DNA from: Sphingosinithalassobacter tenebrarum
GTDB lineage: Bacteria > Pseudomonadota > Alphaproteobacteria > Sphingomonadales > Sphingomonadaceae
Assembly (NCBI RefSeq): GCF_011057975.1
Contig: NZ_CP049109.1
Location: 806,001-870,000, forward strand
Length of the DNA stretch: 64,000 nt
Direction: 5' to 3'
The position numbers and the translations under genes are program-made. Positions 53,729 through 63,018 of this stretch are shown here, one piece after another; positions within the stretch are counted from its first letter, which is position 1, and each line of letters opens with the position of its first letter. The notes beneath the pieces were generated by a model, which was not told the DNA's origin, made no database searches, and saw only the letters and a program-made list of their open reading frames with translations.

Positions 53729-53824
53729 CGTCATGCTGAACTTGTTTCAGCATCCACCGGGCGGCAGGCGCCGAACCGGCATGGTTCGCGGCGCAGTGGA
53801 TGCTGAAACAAGTTCAGCATGACG
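53729..53824. repeat. 96-base palindromic repeat, copy 1
   Basis: Perfect 29-base inverted arms at 53729-53757 (starting CGTCATGCTGAACTTGTTTC) and 53796-53824, with a 38-base spacer including CGAACCGGCATGGTTCGCGG. A second copy lies at 54537-54632, so the two flank one gene. No coding potential is evident. The stretch 53825-53997 beyond it holds nothing I can name. Confidence 0.9.
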
Positions 53825-53997
53825 ACTGAGCCGGGGTCTGCGTGGAAAGTGCCAATAGGCAGGTCGCGCGCTGACAGAGAGGCGCCGTTAGCCTTCCGCC
53901 ACGGTGGAACAAACCCCAACGCCCTCGCGCTTCTGCTCTTTCCGCATCACCGGAGCGACAGCCTCCTTCCGCGGACAGCGCCAGCAGGGGAGGCGAC

Positions 53998-54489
53998 ATG
54001 CAAGAGAAACTCTGGGCCTGGGGCGGCGGGCTGGCGACATTCGCGCTGGCTGGGCTCGCCTATCTTTCGGTCGGGCAGATCTATTCGGGCGCGAAGGCGA
54101 TCGACCTGATCGGTCAGCTTACCCAGTCGGCGCTCTATTTCGGTTCCGCCATCGCCACCTCTTCGGCGACGACGCTGGCGCTGATGCTCACCCTGATCGG
54201 CATGGCGCATCGTTCGGAGGCCGAGTTCGACGACGATTTCTATCGCAACATCTATCACATCGCAGTGCTCGCCACCGGCACGCTAGCGGGCGCGGTGCTG
54301 CTGCTGCTGATGCTCACCATGCCGGTCGGCGAGTTCGACGGGCTCAGCTCCTTCTGGTTCATCTGGCTCTATCGCGTGCTGTTCGCGATGGTCGGGCTGC
54401 TCTCGGCGCTGCTTGTGGCGACGGTGATGCTCGTCTTCATGACGATCCGCCGTGTGATTACCGGCATTACGCCCACCGACGCGGTGTGA
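53998..54489 (+). CDS. four-helix membrane protein, unknown function
   Basis: Protein of 163 residues with four hydrophobic segments (about 10-27, 45-70, 88-110 and 123-148) and a short soluble loop containing RSEAEFDDDFYRN. No recognisable family motif. It stands alone between two copies of the 96-base repeat. The start is likely ATG 53998, preceded by GGGGAGG. Confidence 0.7.
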   Translation: MQEKLWAWGGGLATFALAGLAYLSVGQIYSGAKAIDLIGQLTQSALYFGSAIATSSATTLALMLTLIGMAHRSEAEFDDDFYRNIYHIAVLATGTLAGAVLLLLMLTMPVGEFDGLSSFWFIWLYRVLFAMVGLLSALLVATVMLVFMTIRRVITGITPTDAV

Positions 54490-54536
54490 GGTGGAGCGCG
54501 GCGGCAGGTCGGAAACACTTTCAAACCAGCAAAACC

Positions 54537-54632
54537 CGTCATGCTGAACTTGTTTCAGCATCCACCGCGCAGCAAGAACCGAACCGGCATGGTTTGCGGC
54601 GCAGTGGATGCTGAAACAAGTTCAGCATGACG
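54537..54632. repeat. 96-base palindromic repeat, copy 2
   Basis: Arms at 54537-54565 and 54604-54632 are identical to those of the copy at 53729-53824; the spacer differs at a few positions (AACCGAACCGGCATGGTTTG). It follows the membrane protein gene and overlaps no other coding sequence. Confidence 0.9.
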
Positions 54633-54656
54633 TTGTGGAATGATGGAAGAGTTGCT

Positions 54657-55838
54657 CTAGAGCGCCCGCCCGGCCGCCTGCGCGCTCGCCCAGGCCCATT
54701 GGAAATTATAGCCGCCGAGCCAGCCGGTGACGTCCACCGCTTCGCCGATGGGATAGAGGCCCGGCAGCTTCTTCGCCTCCATCGTCTGCGAGGACAATTC
54801 GGCGGTGCTGATCCCGCCCACCGTCACTTCGGCTTTGGCGAAGGCTTCGGTCCCGGTCGGGCGGAAGCGCCAGTCGGACAGGCGGCGTTCGGCTTCGGCC
54901 AGCGCCGCGTCCTTCTGGTTCGCCAGTTCGCCCGCCAGCGCCAGCTTCTCCGCCAGCGCCTCGGCGAGCCGGTCGGGCATCTGCCGCGCCAGCAGGCTGC
55001 GCATCGTCGCGCGCGGATGCTCGCGCTTGGCCTCGGTCAGCCAGCCGCTTTGCGCCTGCGGGAAGAAATCGATCGCGACTTGCTCGCCATGCCGCCAATA
55101 GCTCGAAACCTGCAGGATCGCCGGGCCGGACAGCCCGCGATGGGTGAACAGCGCCGCTTCGTCGAACACCCCCTTGCCCGCCTTCGCGCGTACCGGCGCC
55201 GATACGCCCGCAAGATCGCGGAACAGCGCGTCGTCGGGGCCGAGCGTCAGCGGGACGAGCGCCGGGCGCGGCTCGACCAGCTTCAGCCCGAAATATTTGG
55301 CGAGATCATAGGCGAAGCCGGTCGCGCCCAATTTCGGGATCGAAGGCCCGCCGGTGGCGACGACGAGGGCAGGGGCCTCCGCCACGCCCGCGCCGGTCGT
55401 CACGCGAAACCGCCCGTCGGCATGGCTGACATCGCGGATCGGCTGGCCGAAGCCCGGCGTCACGCTGCCCATTTCGCATTCGTTGACCAGCATCGCGACG
55501 ATCGCCCGGGCGCTCTCGTCGCAGAAGAGCTGCCCCAGCGTCTTTTCGTGCCAGGCGATGCCGTATCCCGCGATCAGATCGATGAAGTCCTGCGGCGTGT
55601 ACCGGCTGAGCGCCGACTTGGCGAAATGCGGATTGGCCGAGATGAAGCGATCGGGCGCCGTATGCACATTGGTGAAATTGCACCGCCCGCCGCCCGAAAT
55701 CAGGATTTTCCGCCCCGGCTCGTCATTGTGATCGAGCAGCAGCACCCGCCGCCCGCGCTGCCCGGCCACGGCGGCGCACATCATCCCCGCCGCGCCCGCG
55801 CCGAGGACGATGACATCGAAGAGTTGCGGCGGGGCCAT
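54657..55838 (-). CDS. BaiN/YhiN-type NAD(P)/FAD-dependent oxidoreductase
   Basis: HI0933-like flavoprotein of 393 residues. The FAD motif is DVIVLGAGAAGMMCAAVAG near the N-terminus, with GRKILISGGGRCNFTN, VVATGGPSIPKLGATG, HRGLSGPAILQVSSYW, and a C-terminal YPIGEAVDVTGWLGGYNFQW typical of the family. I chose ATG 55838. The substrate is unknown for most members. Confidence 0.88.
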   Translation of the reverse strand: MAPPQLFDVIVLGAGAAGMMCAAVAGQRGRRVLLLDHNDEPGRKILISGGGRCNFTNVHTAPDRFISANPHFAKSALSRYTPQDFIDLIAGYGIAWHEKTLGQLFCDESARAIVAMLVNECEMGSVTPGFGQPIRDVSHADGRFRVTTGAGVAEAPALVVATGGPSIPKLGATGFAYDLAKYFGLKLVEPRPALVPLTLGPDDALFRDLAGVSAPVRAKAGKGVFDEAALFTHRGLSGPAILQVSSYWRHGEQVAIDFFPQAQSGWLTEAKREHPRATMRSLLARQMPDRLAEALAEKLALAGELANQKDAALAEAERRLSDWRFRPTGTEAFAKAEVTVGGISTAELSSQTMEAKKLPGLYPIGEAVDVTGWLGGYNFQWAWASAQAAGRAL

Positions 55839-55869
55839 CGCGCGGCAGTGCGGCGGCGGCGCCCTGCCG

Positions 55870-56253
55870 TCAACCGTTGGGAGTGAGCAGCCCCTGCAGC
55901 CCGACGATGATCGCGACGATACCGAAGATCGCGAAGGCGAGGCCACGCCCGGTCGTGCCGCTCCTGACGGTGTTCGCGTCGGGACGGCCCTGGATCCGGT
56001 CCCACAGCAGTGCGAGCCCCACGGCGATACCGACGACTTCGTAATGGAAGACATGCGGGCCGCTGGTGAGGTGCACGATCAGGAAATAGCCGCCGCATGC
56101 GAGCGCGACGACGCCGACGATCCACGCGAACGGCCCGAGCTTGCGGGCAAATCCGGCGAGGTCATCGCCGATCTTCGGCGATTGTTCGAGGAGCGCGATG
56201 GCGAGCAGGAAGCCGCCAAGGATGTTGGCAAGATCGAGAAGCAAAGAAATCAT
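55870..56253 (-). CDS. four-helix membrane protein, unknown function
   Basis: Protein of 127 residues from ATG 56253 (GTG at 56292 also possible). Hydrophobic segments are at about 2-20, 40-63, 71-88 and 103-121, with short polar loops (PDANTVRSGTTG). No family is recognised. It is encoded immediately downstream of the ABC-F gene on the same strand. Confidence 0.65.
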   Translation of the reverse strand: MISLLLDLANILGGFLLAIALLEQSPKIGDDLAGFARKLGPFAWIVGVVALACGGYFLIVHLTSGPHVFHYEVVGIAVGLALLWDRIQGRPDANTVRSGTTGRGLAFAIFGIVAIIVGLQGLLTPNG

Positions 56254-56288
56254 GCCTCCCCAACGCGCCACCCGCCAAATCGTTCGCC

Positions 56289-57869
56289 TCACCCGATTGC
56301 GATTGTTCGTGTTACGCCGATTGCTTGCAGAAACGCCGCGTCATGGCTGACCACCAGCAGCGCGCCATCATACTCGGCCAGCGCGGCTTCGAGCAGCTCG
56401 ACCGTATCGATATCGAGATGGTTGGTCGGTTCGTCGAGGATCAGCAATTGCGGCACGACCGGCCCCGAAAACACCGCCGCCAGCCCCGCGCGCAGCCGTT
56501 CCCCGCCGCTCAGCGACGCCACCAGCCGCTCGCCCGCGCGGTTGCGGAAGGCGAAGCGCGCCAGCGCCGTGCGCGCGTCATTCTCGCTCAGCCCCGGATG
56601 GATGCGCCGCAGATTGTCGAGGATGCTCGCATCGCCGTCGAGCAGCCCGACATGCTGGTCGAGCATCGCCATCGGCACGTCGCCGGTCGAAACGCTTCCC
56701 GATGTCGGCGCCGTCTCACCCGACACGAGCCGCAACAGGCTCGACTTGCCCGATCCGTTCGGTCCGGCGATCGCCACCCGCTCGGGTCCGGTCAGCGTGA
56801 AGGACAGCGGCCCGAACAGGCGCCGCGCGCCGAGATCGAGGCACAGCGCCTCGGCGGCCAGCACGATGCGATTGGCGGGCAGCCCGCATCGCGGCAGCTC
56901 GATGCGCAGCGGCGTCACGATTTCCACCTTGGCCTGCGCGTCGGCGAGCGCGGCATCGGCATCGCCGGTCATCCGCCCGGCAAGCCGGCTGTCGCGTCCC
57001 GAAGTGCGTTCGGAACGATCCTTGCGCGCATCGAGCAAGATCTTGGGCTGGTCGCCGCGGGCCCGCTCCGAGCGGCCCATCCTGTCGCGCCGCGCCTTGC
57101 GCTCGGCCTGTTCCTGCACCGCGCGCGCCGTTGCCCGCCGGTCGCGCTGCGCCCGGTCGAGCGCGTCCTCGGCCGCTTCGCGGGCAGCATCGCGCGCGCT
57201 GACGAATTCGGACCAGCCGCCGCCGAACACCGTGCACCCTACCGGCGTCAGTTCGACGATCCGGTCCATCCCCTCGAGCAGCGCACGGTCATGGCTCGCC
57301 ACCAGCACGCCGCCGGGCCAGCCCGCGATCAGCCGCATCACCGCCGCGCGGCCTTCGGCGTCGAGATTGTTGGTCGGTTCGTCGAGCAGCAAAAGGTCGG
57401 GCGCGTCGAGCAACAGCCGCGCGATCCCCAGCCGCGTCCGTTCGCCGCCGCTGAAGCTGGCGACGGGACGGTGCAGATCGTCAGGCACGAACCCCGTCTC
57501 GCGCAGTGCCTCGCCAAGCCGCTCCTCGAGCGTCCAGTCGGCCTCGGCGGCATCCTCGACGCTGCCGTCGCCCGCTTCGAGCCGGGCGAGGCGCGCCAGC
57601 CCCTCGGCGACGCCCAGCGCCGCATCGGCAGTGAGACCGGGTTCGTCCCAGCGCTGGCGGAGCATCGCGATACTGCCGCTTGCCGACAGGCTTCCCGCGA
57701 CGGGCACGTCCTGTCCGGCGATCAGCCGCAGCAAAGTCGATTTGCCGCATCCGTTGCGGCCGACCAGCCCGGTTCGCTCGCGCCCCAGCGCCAGCGTCAG
57801 GCCGGAAAAAAGCGTGTGCCCGTCAGGGGTGGAAAGGGAAAGAGAGTCGATCGTCGCGAAGCTGGACAT
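56289..57869 (-). CDS. ABC-F family ATP-binding protein
   Basis: Duplicated ABC ATPase of 526 residues without membrane domains. Domain 1: Walker A GLVGRNGCGKSTLLRLIAG, signature SFSGGERTRLGIARLL, Walker B LLLLDEPTNNLDAEG. Domain 2: AIAGPNGSGKSSLLRLVSG, LSGGERLRAGLAAVF, LLILDEPTNHLDIDTVE. The Arg-rich linker between them has the usual length. ABC-F proteins act on the ribosome or in antibiotic resistance; this resembles the Uup/YheS type but I cannot place it more closely. Confidence 0.92.
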   Translation of the reverse strand: MSSFATIDSLSLSTPDGHTLFSGLTLALGRERTGLVGRNGCGKSTLLRLIAGQDVPVAGSLSASGSIAMLRQRWDEPGLTADAALGVAEGLARLARLEAGDGSVEDAAEADWTLEERLGEALRETGFVPDDLHRPVASFSGGERTRLGIARLLLDAPDLLLLDEPTNNLDAEGRAAVMRLIAGWPGGVLVASHDRALLEGMDRIVELTPVGCTVFGGGWSEFVSARDAAREAAEDALDRAQRDRRATARAVQEQAERKARRDRMGRSERARGDQPKILLDARKDRSERTSGRDSRLAGRMTGDADAALADAQAKVEIVTPLRIELPRCGLPANRIVLAAEALCLDLGARRLFGPLSFTLTGPERVAIAGPNGSGKSSLLRLVSGETAPTSGSVSTGDVPMAMLDQHVGLLDGDASILDNLRRIHPGLSENDARTALARFAFRNRAGERLVASLSGGERLRAGLAAVFSGPVVPQLLILDEPTNHLDIDTVELLEAALAEYDGALLVVSHDAAFLQAIGVTRTIAIG

Positions 57870-58187
57870 GGCGCACCTGAACAAGGGGAAGGGACCGGGA
57901 AAGGGTGTTCCGATTGTTCAATGCTGCCTCCGTGCGTTTCGCGAACGCAGGCGGTTTAGCGCCGGATCGCGCGATTGGCAAAACCGGCGGAAAGAAAATG
58001 CTGTCCTACACAGCGGCATCTGTGCCAGCACCCGCTGTTATACTGCGTCCTCGCGCGCATGCGGGCGCGTCCGCGCGCATGTTGCGTCGCGACCCGGTGC
58101 GAACTTCGCACGCAAATGCGCGAGTCTTGCGGAATGCGCCGTGCGAGCGATAGGGTCTTGAGAAACAGGCCTTTGGGGGAGGAGGAA
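57870..58187. other. intergenic region, 318 bases, between divergent ABC-F and MHS genes
   Basis: It contains two direct copies of CGCGCGCAT (58052-58060 and 58072-58080) and a possible TATACT -10 at 58039-58044. No open reading frame of conviction. It should hold both promoters; I cannot place the -35 boxes. Confidence 0.5.
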
Positions 58188-59795
58188 ATGGCGACATCCG
58201 CACCGGATACGCCGCGCGGGGCGGACGAACCAAGCGCGCTTGACATCAAACTGGTGATCGGCGCCTCGTCGCTCGGTACCATCTTCGAATGGTATGATTT
58301 CTTCATCTGGGGCACGCTGACTGCCTCGGGCATTCTTCAGGCGAGCTTCTTTCCCTCGGGCAACGATGTGCTGGCGACGCTGCTCGCCTGGGCGACCTTC
58401 GCGGTCGGCTTCGCCTTCCGGCCGCTGGGCGCGATCCTGTTCGGATATCTCGGCGACAGGCTCGGGCGCAAATATACCTTTCTCGTCACCATCACCGTGA
58501 TGGGGGTAGCGACGGCGGGCATCGGCCTGATCCCCGGCTATGCCGTGATCGGCGCGGCGGCCCCGCTCCTGATCATCGCGCTGCGCATCGCGCAGGGGCT
58601 GGCGCTCGGCGGTGAATATGGCGGCGCGGCGATCTATGTCGCCGAACATTCGCCGCCCGGAAAATCGGGCTTCTACACCAGCTTCATCCAGGCGAGCGTC
58701 GCGGGCGGCTTCGTCCTCAGCCTCGCGGTGGTGCTGGCGGCAAAGGCGATCTTCGCGCCGGTCTGGGCCGACTGGGGCTGGCGCGTGCCGTTCCTTTTCT
58801 CGATCCTGCTGCTCGCCGTATCGCTCTACATGCGGCTCAAACTGTCCGAGAGCCCGGTGTTCCAGAAGATGCGCGAGGAAGGCGAAACCTCGCCCAATCC
58901 CTTCGTCGAAAGCTTCACCTGGCCGGGCAACTGGAAACGCCTGTTCGTCGCGCTGTTCGGCATCTCCGCCGGGCTGACGGTGATCTGGTACACGGCGATG
59001 TTCTCGGTGCTTTCGTTCCTCCAGGGGCCGATGCGAGTCGATCCGACCACGTCTCAGCTCATCACCGGCGGCGGCGCGCTCGCCGGGCTGTTCTGGTTCA
59101 TCCTGTTCGGGCGGCTGTCGGACCGGGTGGGACGCAAGAAGCCGATCGTCATCGGCTATGCGCTGACGTTGCTGCTGCTCTTCCCGCTTTTCTGGCTGAT
59201 CGGCAGCGCCGCCAATCCGGGGCTGGAGGATGCCGCGCGGCGCGCGCCGGTGGTCGTTTCGGGGCCCGAATGCAGCTATGATCCCTTTGCCGACAAACAG
59301 GCCGAGCAATGCGGACAGCTGCTCGACTATTTCTCGAAAAAGGGCGTCAGCTACACCACCGCGCAGGCGCCCGACACCGGCGTCACCATCGGCGGAGAAG
59401 CGATTGCCGATACCAGCCCGGCGGGGCTCGACGCGGCGCTGGCGGCGGCGGGCTATGACTTCAGCCGCGTGATCCCGAGTGCGGGCAGCATCGCCGTGAT
59501 CCTGTTCGCGATCATCGTGCTGGGCGCGCTGGCGGCGGCGACCTACGGGCCCGTCGCGGCGCTGCTGTGCGAGATGTTTCCGCCGCGCATCCGCTACAGC
59601 TCGATGTCGATCCCCTATCATATCGGCACGGGCTATTTCGGCGGTTTCCTGCCGTTCATCAGCCAGTATATCATCGCCAAAACCGGCGATGTCCACGCCG
59701 GGCTGTGGTACACGATGGGCGTCGTCGCGCTCGCGCTGGTGGTGACGCTGTTCGGGCTCAAGGAAACGGCCGGGAATGGAGAAGCGCGCTTGTGA
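58188..59795 (+). CDS. MHS-family MFS transporter (metabolite:H+ symporter)
   Basis: Transporter of 535 residues with about 12 helices. The MHS hallmark GTIFEWYDFFIWG is near the N-terminus, then FGYLGDRLGRKYTFL, RIAQGLALGGEYGGAAIYVA and SDRVGRKKPIV. Between two late helices (about 355-440) is a long soluble insertion with SGPECSYDP and EQCGQLLDYF, probably periplasmic and disulphide-linked. ATG 58188 has GGAGGA upstream. The substrate is unknown; this family moves carboxylates, betaines and similar. Confidence 0.9.
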   Translation: MATSAPDTPRGADEPSALDIKLVIGASSLGTIFEWYDFFIWGTLTASGILQASFFPSGNDVLATLLAWATFAVGFAFRPLGAILFGYLGDRLGRKYTFLVTITVMGVATAGIGLIPGYAVIGAAAPLLIIALRIAQGLALGGEYGGAAIYVAEHSPPGKSGFYTSFIQASVAGGFVLSLAVVLAAKAIFAPVWADWGWRVPFLFSILLLAVSLYMRLKLSESPVFQKMREEGETSPNPFVESFTWPGNWKRLFVALFGISAGLTVIWYTAMFSVLSFLQGPMRVDPTTSQLITGGGALAGLFWFILFGRLSDRVGRKKPIVIGYALTLLLLFPLFWLIGSAANPGLEDAARRAPVVVSGPECSYDPFADKQAEQCGQLLDYFSKKGVSYTTAQAPDTGVTIGGEAIADTSPAGLDAALAAAGYDFSRVIPSAGSIAVILFAIIVLGALAAATYGPVAALLCEMFPPRIRYSSMSIPYHIGTGYFGGFLPFISQYIIAKTGDVHAGLWYTMGVVALALVVTLFGLKETAGNGEARL

Positions 59796-60269
59796 TGCGC
59801 TTCGCCGGAATGTCGTCGACAGCAAAGTTTGAGCTTATTGCGGGATTGTTGCGGTTCCTACTGTGCCTGAAGTGTGAAAACATTCAGATTCGAAGACAGT
59901 GTATGCTGCTTCCAAGAGGAATGAAGGTAATGGGAAATAGCATATTATACGGAATTCTGGTTTTCTTCTCTTTTTTTCTGGGGAAGGGTATTGGAAAAAT
60001 CATGGAAAAATCATTCTCCTCGTGGAAACAGCGCTAGTTTTAGAAGCCTGTTCCCTCAGGACACGTAGAATCTCGTTTCATCCTCTCTTGACACTGTGGC
60101 ACGCTTAGCGTGACGGAAGGGGAGGACAGGAAACCCTTTAAGGGCATCGCCGCCCGCCCCTCCGACACCACCTCCCCCCGGCGGGGGAGGACTACGTTCG
60201 ACGCTATTTGCCCGACGGAAATAAGGGCCTTCGGATTTTCTTCACTCGGCTGCGCTATTGCGGACAACC
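59796..60269. other. intergenic region, 474 bases, partly AT-rich
   Basis: Bases about 59800-60060 are clearly lower in GC than the flanks. A small reading frame at 59921-60037 (38 residues, MKVMGNSILYGILVFFSFFL) with an AAGAGGA site could encode a one-helix peptide, but this is uncertain. The right part holds the hairpin at 60171-60190 and no other gene. Confidence 0.6.
60171..60190. repeat. GC-rich hairpin
   Basis: CCTCCCCC-CGGC-GGGGGAGG, perfect 8-base arms, similar to the hairpins near metH. It lies about 80 bases upstream of the deacetylase gene and is not followed by a T run. Confidence 0.7.
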
Positions 60270-61226
60270 ATGACGACTCCCGTCTTCCTGACCATCGACA
60301 CCGAGCTGATGTGGCGGCACCACGCCGAGGGGCTCGATATCGACACCATCGTCGAACGTTCGTTCGAACCGGCGGGCGTGGGCGTGGGATATCAGCTTTC
60401 GATGATGGCGCGCCACGGGCTGAAGGGCGTGTTCTTCGTCGATCCGATGCCCGCGCTCGTCTACGGTCTCGATTCGATCAAGCGCGTCGTCGGCGCGATC
60501 CTCGAGGCGGGGCAGGAGGTGCAGCTGCACCTTCACCCCAACTGGACCGGCGCCAGCGCCGACGACCGGCAACAGGCGCCGCACAGCTTCGAACTGACCG
60601 ATTACAGCCTGGCCGAACAGGTCGAGCTGATCGCCGGCGCCGCCGATCTGCTGACCGCGGCGGGCGCGCCCGATCCTGTCGCATTCCGCGCGGGCAGCTA
60701 TGCCGCCAGCGACGATACGCTCGCCGCGCTCGCCCGGCTCGAATTCGCCTATGACAGCAGCCACAACGGCAGCGAGCATCCCTGGCCGAGCGCGCTGTCG
60801 CTCGCACCCGAACAGATCGCGCCGGTCGAACATTCCGGCGTTACCGAAGTGCCGGTGACGCTGATCGAGGATCGCGCCGGGCATCTGCGCCACTTCCAGA
60901 TCTGCGCCCTGTCCTCCGCCGAAATGCGCGGCGCGCTCGACCATGCGATTCGCGAGGCGCATGCCGCGGTGACGATCGTCGGGCATGGTTTCGAGCTTGC
61001 CAACCGGTGCGGCACGCGTCCAAACGCAGTGCATGTGCGGCGGTTCGAAATATTGTGCCGGATGCTCGCCGAACGGCAGGGGAGCCTGTCGACGACGCAT
61101 TTCGCCGATCGCCCGCATCTGTCGCTGGATCGCGCCGATCGCCCGCTCGGCCCCAATGTGCTGCGCACCGGCCTGCGCCAGGCGCAGCAGCTCTGGTCCA
61201 ATCTCGTCGCGGAGCGCGCCGCATGA
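60270..61226 (+). CDS. polysaccharide deacetylase family protein
   Basis: Protein of 318 residues with a NodB-like fold: N-terminal LTIDTELMWR carries the catalytic-type Asp, VQLHLHPNWTGA the His-x-x-x motif, and FRAGSYAASDDTLAAL follows. There is no signal peptide, so a cytoplasmic or lipid-linked sugar substrate is possible. ATG 60270 is preferred. It is followed by a FemAB-like acetyltransferase gene overlapping by ATGA. Confidence 0.8.
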   Translation: MTTPVFLTIDTELMWRHHAEGLDIDTIVERSFEPAGVGVGYQLSMMARHGLKGVFFVDPMPALVYGLDSIKRVVGAILEAGQEVQLHLHPNWTGASADDRQQAPHSFELTDYSLAEQVELIAGAADLLTAAGAPDPVAFRAGSYAASDDTLAALARLEFAYDSSHNGSEHPWPSALSLAPEQIAPVEHSGVTEVPVTLIEDRAGHLRHFQICALSSAEMRGALDHAIREAHAAVTIVGHGFELANRCGTRPNAVHVRRFEILCRMLAERQGSLSTTHFADRPHLSLDRADRPLGPNVLRTGLRQAQQLWSNLVAERAA

Positions 61227-62185
61227 ACGCCGTGTCCGAAATCTCGCGCTCGCCTGAGCCCCGGCCCGCCGATGCCGCGCGGCCGATGCCGCTCAAGTTC
61301 GAAGTCGGCGCGCGCACGCTGATGGCGGTCAGCCGATCGCTGGTCCGCGTGCCGCTCAGCCTCGAGGAAGCGCGCGAGGGACGGCTGCCCGCGCTGCCGC
61401 CGCTCGAACGCGAGGCGCACGGCTATTCGGTCACCTCGCTGCCCGAGGACCGCGCCGAGGCGATGGTCTATGCCTCGGGCGGGATGCTGCCCTTCGTGCG
61501 CCAGCGCTATACGCGCTGGTACACCGATCTGACGGGCGGATACGATGCGTGGCTCGCCGGGCTTTCGGGCAATACGCGCCAGGGGCTCAAGCGCAAGGCG
61601 AAGAAGATCGAGCAGATATCGGGCGGCGACCTTGATATCCGCCGCTTTCGCACCGCCGGGGAAATGGAGGATTTCCACGATATCGGCCGGCGAATCGCGC
61701 TGCGCACCTATCAGGAGAAATTGCTCGGATCGGGTCTCCCCGACACACCGGAATTCCTGCGCGACATGGTGGCGAAGGCTGCGGCCGATTCGGTGCGCGC
61801 ATGGTTGCTCTATATCGCCGGCGAACCGGCCGCCTATCTCTATTGCCCGGTCGTCGACGGCGTCGTGCTCTATGCCTTTGTCGGCCATGATCCGGCGTTC
61901 AACGATCTTTCACCGGGTGCGGTGCTCCAGCGCGAGGCGTTTCGCGATCTCTTTGCCGAAGGGCGCTACAAACGGTTCGATTTCACCGAGGGCGACGGGC
62001 AGCACAAGCGCACCTTCGCCACCGGCGGGGTGCCCTGCGTCGACTTGCTGCTGCTGCGCCCCAGCCTGGCCAATCGCGCGACGATGGCGGCGCTGGGCGG
62101 GTTCAACCGGGTGGTCGCGGGGGTGAAGGGCGTGGTGATGAAGTCACCGCTCAAGGGCGCGGCGAACAAGGTGCGGCGCGGCTGA
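61223..62185 (+). CDS. GNAT/FemAB-like (CelD/BioF2-type) acetyltransferase
   Basis: Protein of 320 residues. The core [20 protein letters not shown] and the GNAT-like region [38 protein letters not shown] and [14 protein letters not shown] fit the BioF2/CelD acetyltransferase family found in polysaccharide loci. Its start overlaps the deacetylase stop. The pair may modify a surface polysaccharide or glycolipid; no other genes of such a pathway are here. Confidence 0.75.
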   Translation: MNAVSEISRSPEPRPADAARPMPLKFEVGARTLMAVSRSLVRVPLSLEEAREGRLPALPPLEREAHGYSVTSLPEDRAEAMVYASGGMLPFVRQRYTRWYTDLTGGYDAWLAGLSGNTRQGLKRKAKKIEQISGGDLDIRRFRTAGEMEDFHDIGRRIALRTYQEKLLGSGLPDTPEFLRDMVAKAAADSVRAWLLYIAGEPAAYLYCPVVDGVVLYAFVGHDPAFNDLSPGAVLQREAFRDLFAEGRYKRFDFTEGDGQHKRTFATGGVPCVDLLLLRPSLANRATMAALGGFNRVVAGVKGVVMKSPLKGAANKVRRG

Positions 62186-62234
62186 CGCCGATTTCGCTCC
62201 CGTCGGGCGGCGAATATGCCTAATTGCTGCAATC

Positions 62235-62966
62235 ATGGAGCTGCGCGCCGAAGCCATCATCCTGTCGATTCGCGCGCATGGCGAACATGGCGCGATCGTG
62301 CGGGCCATGACCGAGGCGCACGGACTGCAGGCCGGATATGTGCGCGGCGGGCGGTCGCGGGGGCTTCGCCCGGTGCTGCAACCGGCCAATATGGTGCTGG
62401 GCCAGTGGCGGGCGCGGACGCAGGAGCAGCTTGCCTCGCTGACTGTCGAACTGGTGCACAGCCGCGCGCCGCTGTTCACCGAGCCGCTGCCGGCGGCGGC
62501 GCTGTCCTGGGTGACGGGGCTGACATCGGCGGCGCTGCCGGAAGGGCAGCCCTATCCGCGGCTCCACGCCGCGCTGGACGGTGTGCTCGGCGCGATCGAG
62601 GCGGCACCGGCGGCGCGGGGATGGGGAACGGCGCTGGTGCGATACGAATTGCTGCTGCTTGCCGAACTCGGCTTCGGGCTCGATTTCGAGCAATGCGCAG
62701 TGACGGGAGCGCGGGACGACCTCGCCTTTGTCAGTCCGAAGAGCGGGCGCGGGGTCAGCCGGGGGGGCGCGGTCGGATACGAGGCACGATTGTTGCCGCT
62801 GCCCGATTTCGTGCTGGGCGGCGGCGGCGCCGAATGGGAGGATATCCTGGCGGGATTGCAGCTCACCGGCCATTTCCTGGAGCGCGATGTGCTGCCGGGG
62901 CGCATCGGCGAGATGCTGGCGGGGCGAGCGCGATTGATCGCGCGGATCAAGAGAGCGGTTGCGTGA
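62235..62966 (+). CDS. recO: DNA repair protein RecO
   Basis: RecO of 243 residues (OB-fold, helical core). It starts [20 protein letters not shown] with [20 protein letters not shown], and has the helical region [21 protein letters not shown] single Cys at this point rather than the full zinc set is usual in alphaproteobacteria. The gene lies 49 bases after the acetyltransferase and 52 before leuB. It functions in the RecFOR recombination pathway. Confidence 0.92.
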   Translation: MELRAEAIILSIRAHGEHGAIVRAMTEAHGLQAGYVRGGRSRGLRPVLQPANMVLGQWRARTQEQLASLTVELVHSRAPLFTEPLPAAALSWVTGLTSAALPEGQPYPRLHAALDGVLGAIEAAPAARGWGTALVRYELLLLAELGFGLDFEQCAVTGARDDLAFVSPKSGRGVSRGGAVGYEARLLPLPDFVLGGGGAEWEDILAGLQLTGHFLERDVLPGRIGEMLAGRARLIARIKRAVA

Positions 62967-63018
62967 GCGCAACGCCATCGCCAAAGCATGCCGGCGCGAG
63001 CGGACGTAAAGGGAAATC

